5,198 nt of DNA from Clostridia bacterium (GTDB taxonomy: Bacteria; Bacillota; Clostridia; Oscillospirales; CAG-272). Each line of letters starts with the position of its first letter. Position 1 is the stretch's first letter. The position numbers and the translations under genes are program-made. The notes beneath the pieces are model-generated. The model worked only from the letters and a program-made list of their open reading frames with translations. It ran no database searches and was not told the DNA's origin. The stretch is from assembly GCA_017960705.1 (NCBI GenBank), contig JAGCYR010000008.1, positions 1-5,198 of the forward strand, in the 5' to 3' direction. Below are positions 4,423 through 5,198 of this stretch, one piece after another.

Positions 4423-5028
4423 ATGCGGACTTTGAGCGCGGAAACGATGGAACGCGTGATCGGATTTATCGACCGCTACCACGAAAAGAACGGCTACACC
4501 CCGACCATCGCGGAGATCGCCGGGGCGCTTTCGCTCGCCGTCGGAACGGTACACAAGTACCTGCACCGGATGGCGGAGAGCGGGATGATCGAGCTCGACG
4601 GGCGGCACGTAGTCACCCCGGAGATCGCACGGCGAAAGGAACTATCTGCGCCGGTCGCGGGGGAAATCGCCTGCGGCGCGCCGGTCTGGGTCGAGGAGAC
4701 GCGGGACGAGTCGCTCCCCCTCCCCGCCGGCTTTTCGGACGCGGGCGAATACTTCTGGCTCCGCGCGCGCGGGCATTCGATGGTGAACGCGGGGATCGAC
4801 GACGGGGACTACGTCCTGATCCGAAGACAGCCGACCGCCGACCCCGGCGAGACGGTCGCCGCCCTGATCGAAAACGAAGCGACCTTGAAGATCTTTCTGC
4901 CCGACCCCAAACGCAGAAAAATCGTGCTTCGCGCCGCAAACGACGACAAAACGGCGTACCCCGACCAAATCTACGACGCGATCCTGATCCGCGGCGTCGC
5001 GGTTTCGGTCTTAAAACCCCTTGCTTGA
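4423..5028 (+). CDS. lexA: LexA, SOS response repressor and self-cleaving S24 protein
   Basis: The product is 201 residues, a normal LexA length. The ATG at 4423 follows AAGAGG (4411-4416) at 6 bp. Residues 1-65 form the LexA winged helix-turn-helix: IGFIDRYHEKNGYTPTIAEI, then the recognition helix region VGTVHKYLHRMAESGMIEL. A short hinge leads to the cleavage site EIACGAP, predicted bond Cys84-Gly85. The catalytic Ser119 (RGHSMVNAGI) and Lys156 (NEATLKIF) fall at the same residue numbers as in E. coli LexA. The protein represses DNA-damage genes; RecA filaments stimulate its self-cleavage. The Cys before the scissile bond is like UmuD and unlike the Ala of E. coli LexA. The recognition helix differs from both the E. 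coli and Bacillus types as I recall them, in line with an unusual operator. It is transcribed alone, divergent from the aminotransferase, and ends at the hairpin shared with the next gene. Confidence 0.93.
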   Translation: MRTLSAETMERVIGFIDRYHEKNGYTPTIAEIAGALSLAVGTVHKYLHRMAESGMIELDGRHVVTPEIARRKELSAPVAGEIACGAPVWVEETRDESLPLPAGFSDAGEYFWLRARGHSMVNAGIDDGDYVLIRRQPTADPGETVAALIENEATLKIFLPDPKRRKIVLRAANDDKTAYPDQIYDAILIRGVAVSVLKPLA

Positions 5029-5034
5029 ACCCAA

Positions 5035-5198
5035 TCAAAACAAAACCTCCTCTGCAATTCTTGCAGAGGAGGTTTTGTGATCGTTTGGGGAGAAACGCCG
5101 GTACAAAACGATGCAGTCGAACCGCACCGCGCTGCCGTCGAGCGAGTAGGACGGTTTCACCCCGGCAAGATACGGTCCCTTCGCCGGGCGCTTGATCA
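5035..5198 (-). CDS. Unrecognised protein, C-terminal fragment (5' end outside window)
   Basis: On the minus strand a frame is open from the right edge to TGA at 5037-5035, giving 53 residues. The first 38 or so (IKRPAKGPYLAGVKP, then SYSLDGSAVRFDCIVLYRRF) have GC-rich third positions as in the neighbouring genes and read like the end of a folded beta-rich protein. The last 13 (KTSSARIAEEVLF) are encoded by the terminator hairpin and use AT-ending codons, so they look like a read-through extension. I do not recognise the family. The gene converges on lexA with 6 bp between the two stop codons. An indel near 5080 or a non-coding tail would also explain the odd ending. The plus strand here has no plausible gene. 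Confidence 0.5.
   Translation of the reverse strand, partial: IKRPAKGPYLAGVKPSYSLDGSAVRFDCIVLYRRFSPNDHKTSSARIAEEVLF
5040..5078. terminator. Bidirectional terminator, 18-bp perfect stem
   Basis: Bases 5040-5057 and 5061-5078 are perfect inverted copies around TTC, with core CCTCCTCTGCAA. On the plus strand the stem ends in TTTTGT and serves lexA, 11 bp after its stop. On the minus strand it ends in TTTTGTTTTGATT, a better T-tract, and serves the convergent gene entering from the right. It overlaps the predicted last codons of that gene. Confidence 0.85.

Noticed and set aside
2025..5028. Prophage remnant or integrated element around the two repressors
   Set aside because: No integrase, structural or lysis genes, no attachment repeats, and the genes have house-like codon use with their own promoters and terminators.
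4613..5038. A 141-codon Arg-rich minus-strand frame opposite lexA
   Set aside because: Its very high Arg and Ser content is the usual signature of the antisense of GC-rich coding DNA, and lexA is certain.

Overview
The window looks like chromosomal DNA of a fairly GC-rich (roughly 55-60% by eye) Gram-positive bacterium of the class Clostridia, possibly an uncultured gut lineage of the Oscillospiraceae/Christensenellales type. The reasons are GC-rich codon third positions, AGGAG-type ribosome sites, strong -35/-10 promoters with 17-bp spacers, intrinsic terminators, a LexA/HdiR pair of S24 regulators, a type Ic aspartate aminotransferase and a signal-peptide surface protein with a GHD..CxxC linker. 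The lineage is inferred from these features, not from a database match.

Layout, left to right. (1) 1-171, plus strand: the C-terminal end of argininosuccinate lyase (argH). (2) 172-317: no gene, but four successive hairpins, two of them perfect with 12-13 bp stems. (3) 318-1700, minus strand: a two-gene unit made of a secreted two-domain protein (407 aa) followed 27 bp later by a 43-residue peptide gene that is easily missed. (4) 1701-2024: the promoter and long leader of that unit, plus the terminator of the next gene. (5) 2025-2648, minus strand: an XRE-type helix-turn-helix repressor with a self-cleaving S24 (LexA-type) domain, resembling HdiR, with its own promoter. (6) 2863-4131, minus strand: a PLP-dependent type Ic aspartate aminotransferase with its own terminator and promoter. 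(7) 4132-4422: a divergent control region with one promoter on each strand and several repeat motifs. (8) 4423-5028, plus strand: lexA. (9) 5035-5198, minus strand: the C-terminus of an unrecognised convergent gene whose last codons run through the shared terminator hairpin.

Functionally, the right half is a regulatory pair: the SOS repressor LexA and a second repressor expected to be inactivated by the same RecA-stimulated self-cleavage, on either side of an amino-acid metabolism gene. In both, the predicted cleavage bond is Cys-Gly, as in UmuD, rather than the Ala-Gly of E. coli LexA. The left half carries the least familiar material, the secreted protein plus small peptide under a promoter full of TAGACT-like motifs. 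Every promoter here has a recognisable dyad or repeat near it, and these candidate operators are the main testable content of the window. I see no tRNA, rRNA, CRISPR array, insertion sequence or clear prophage structure.
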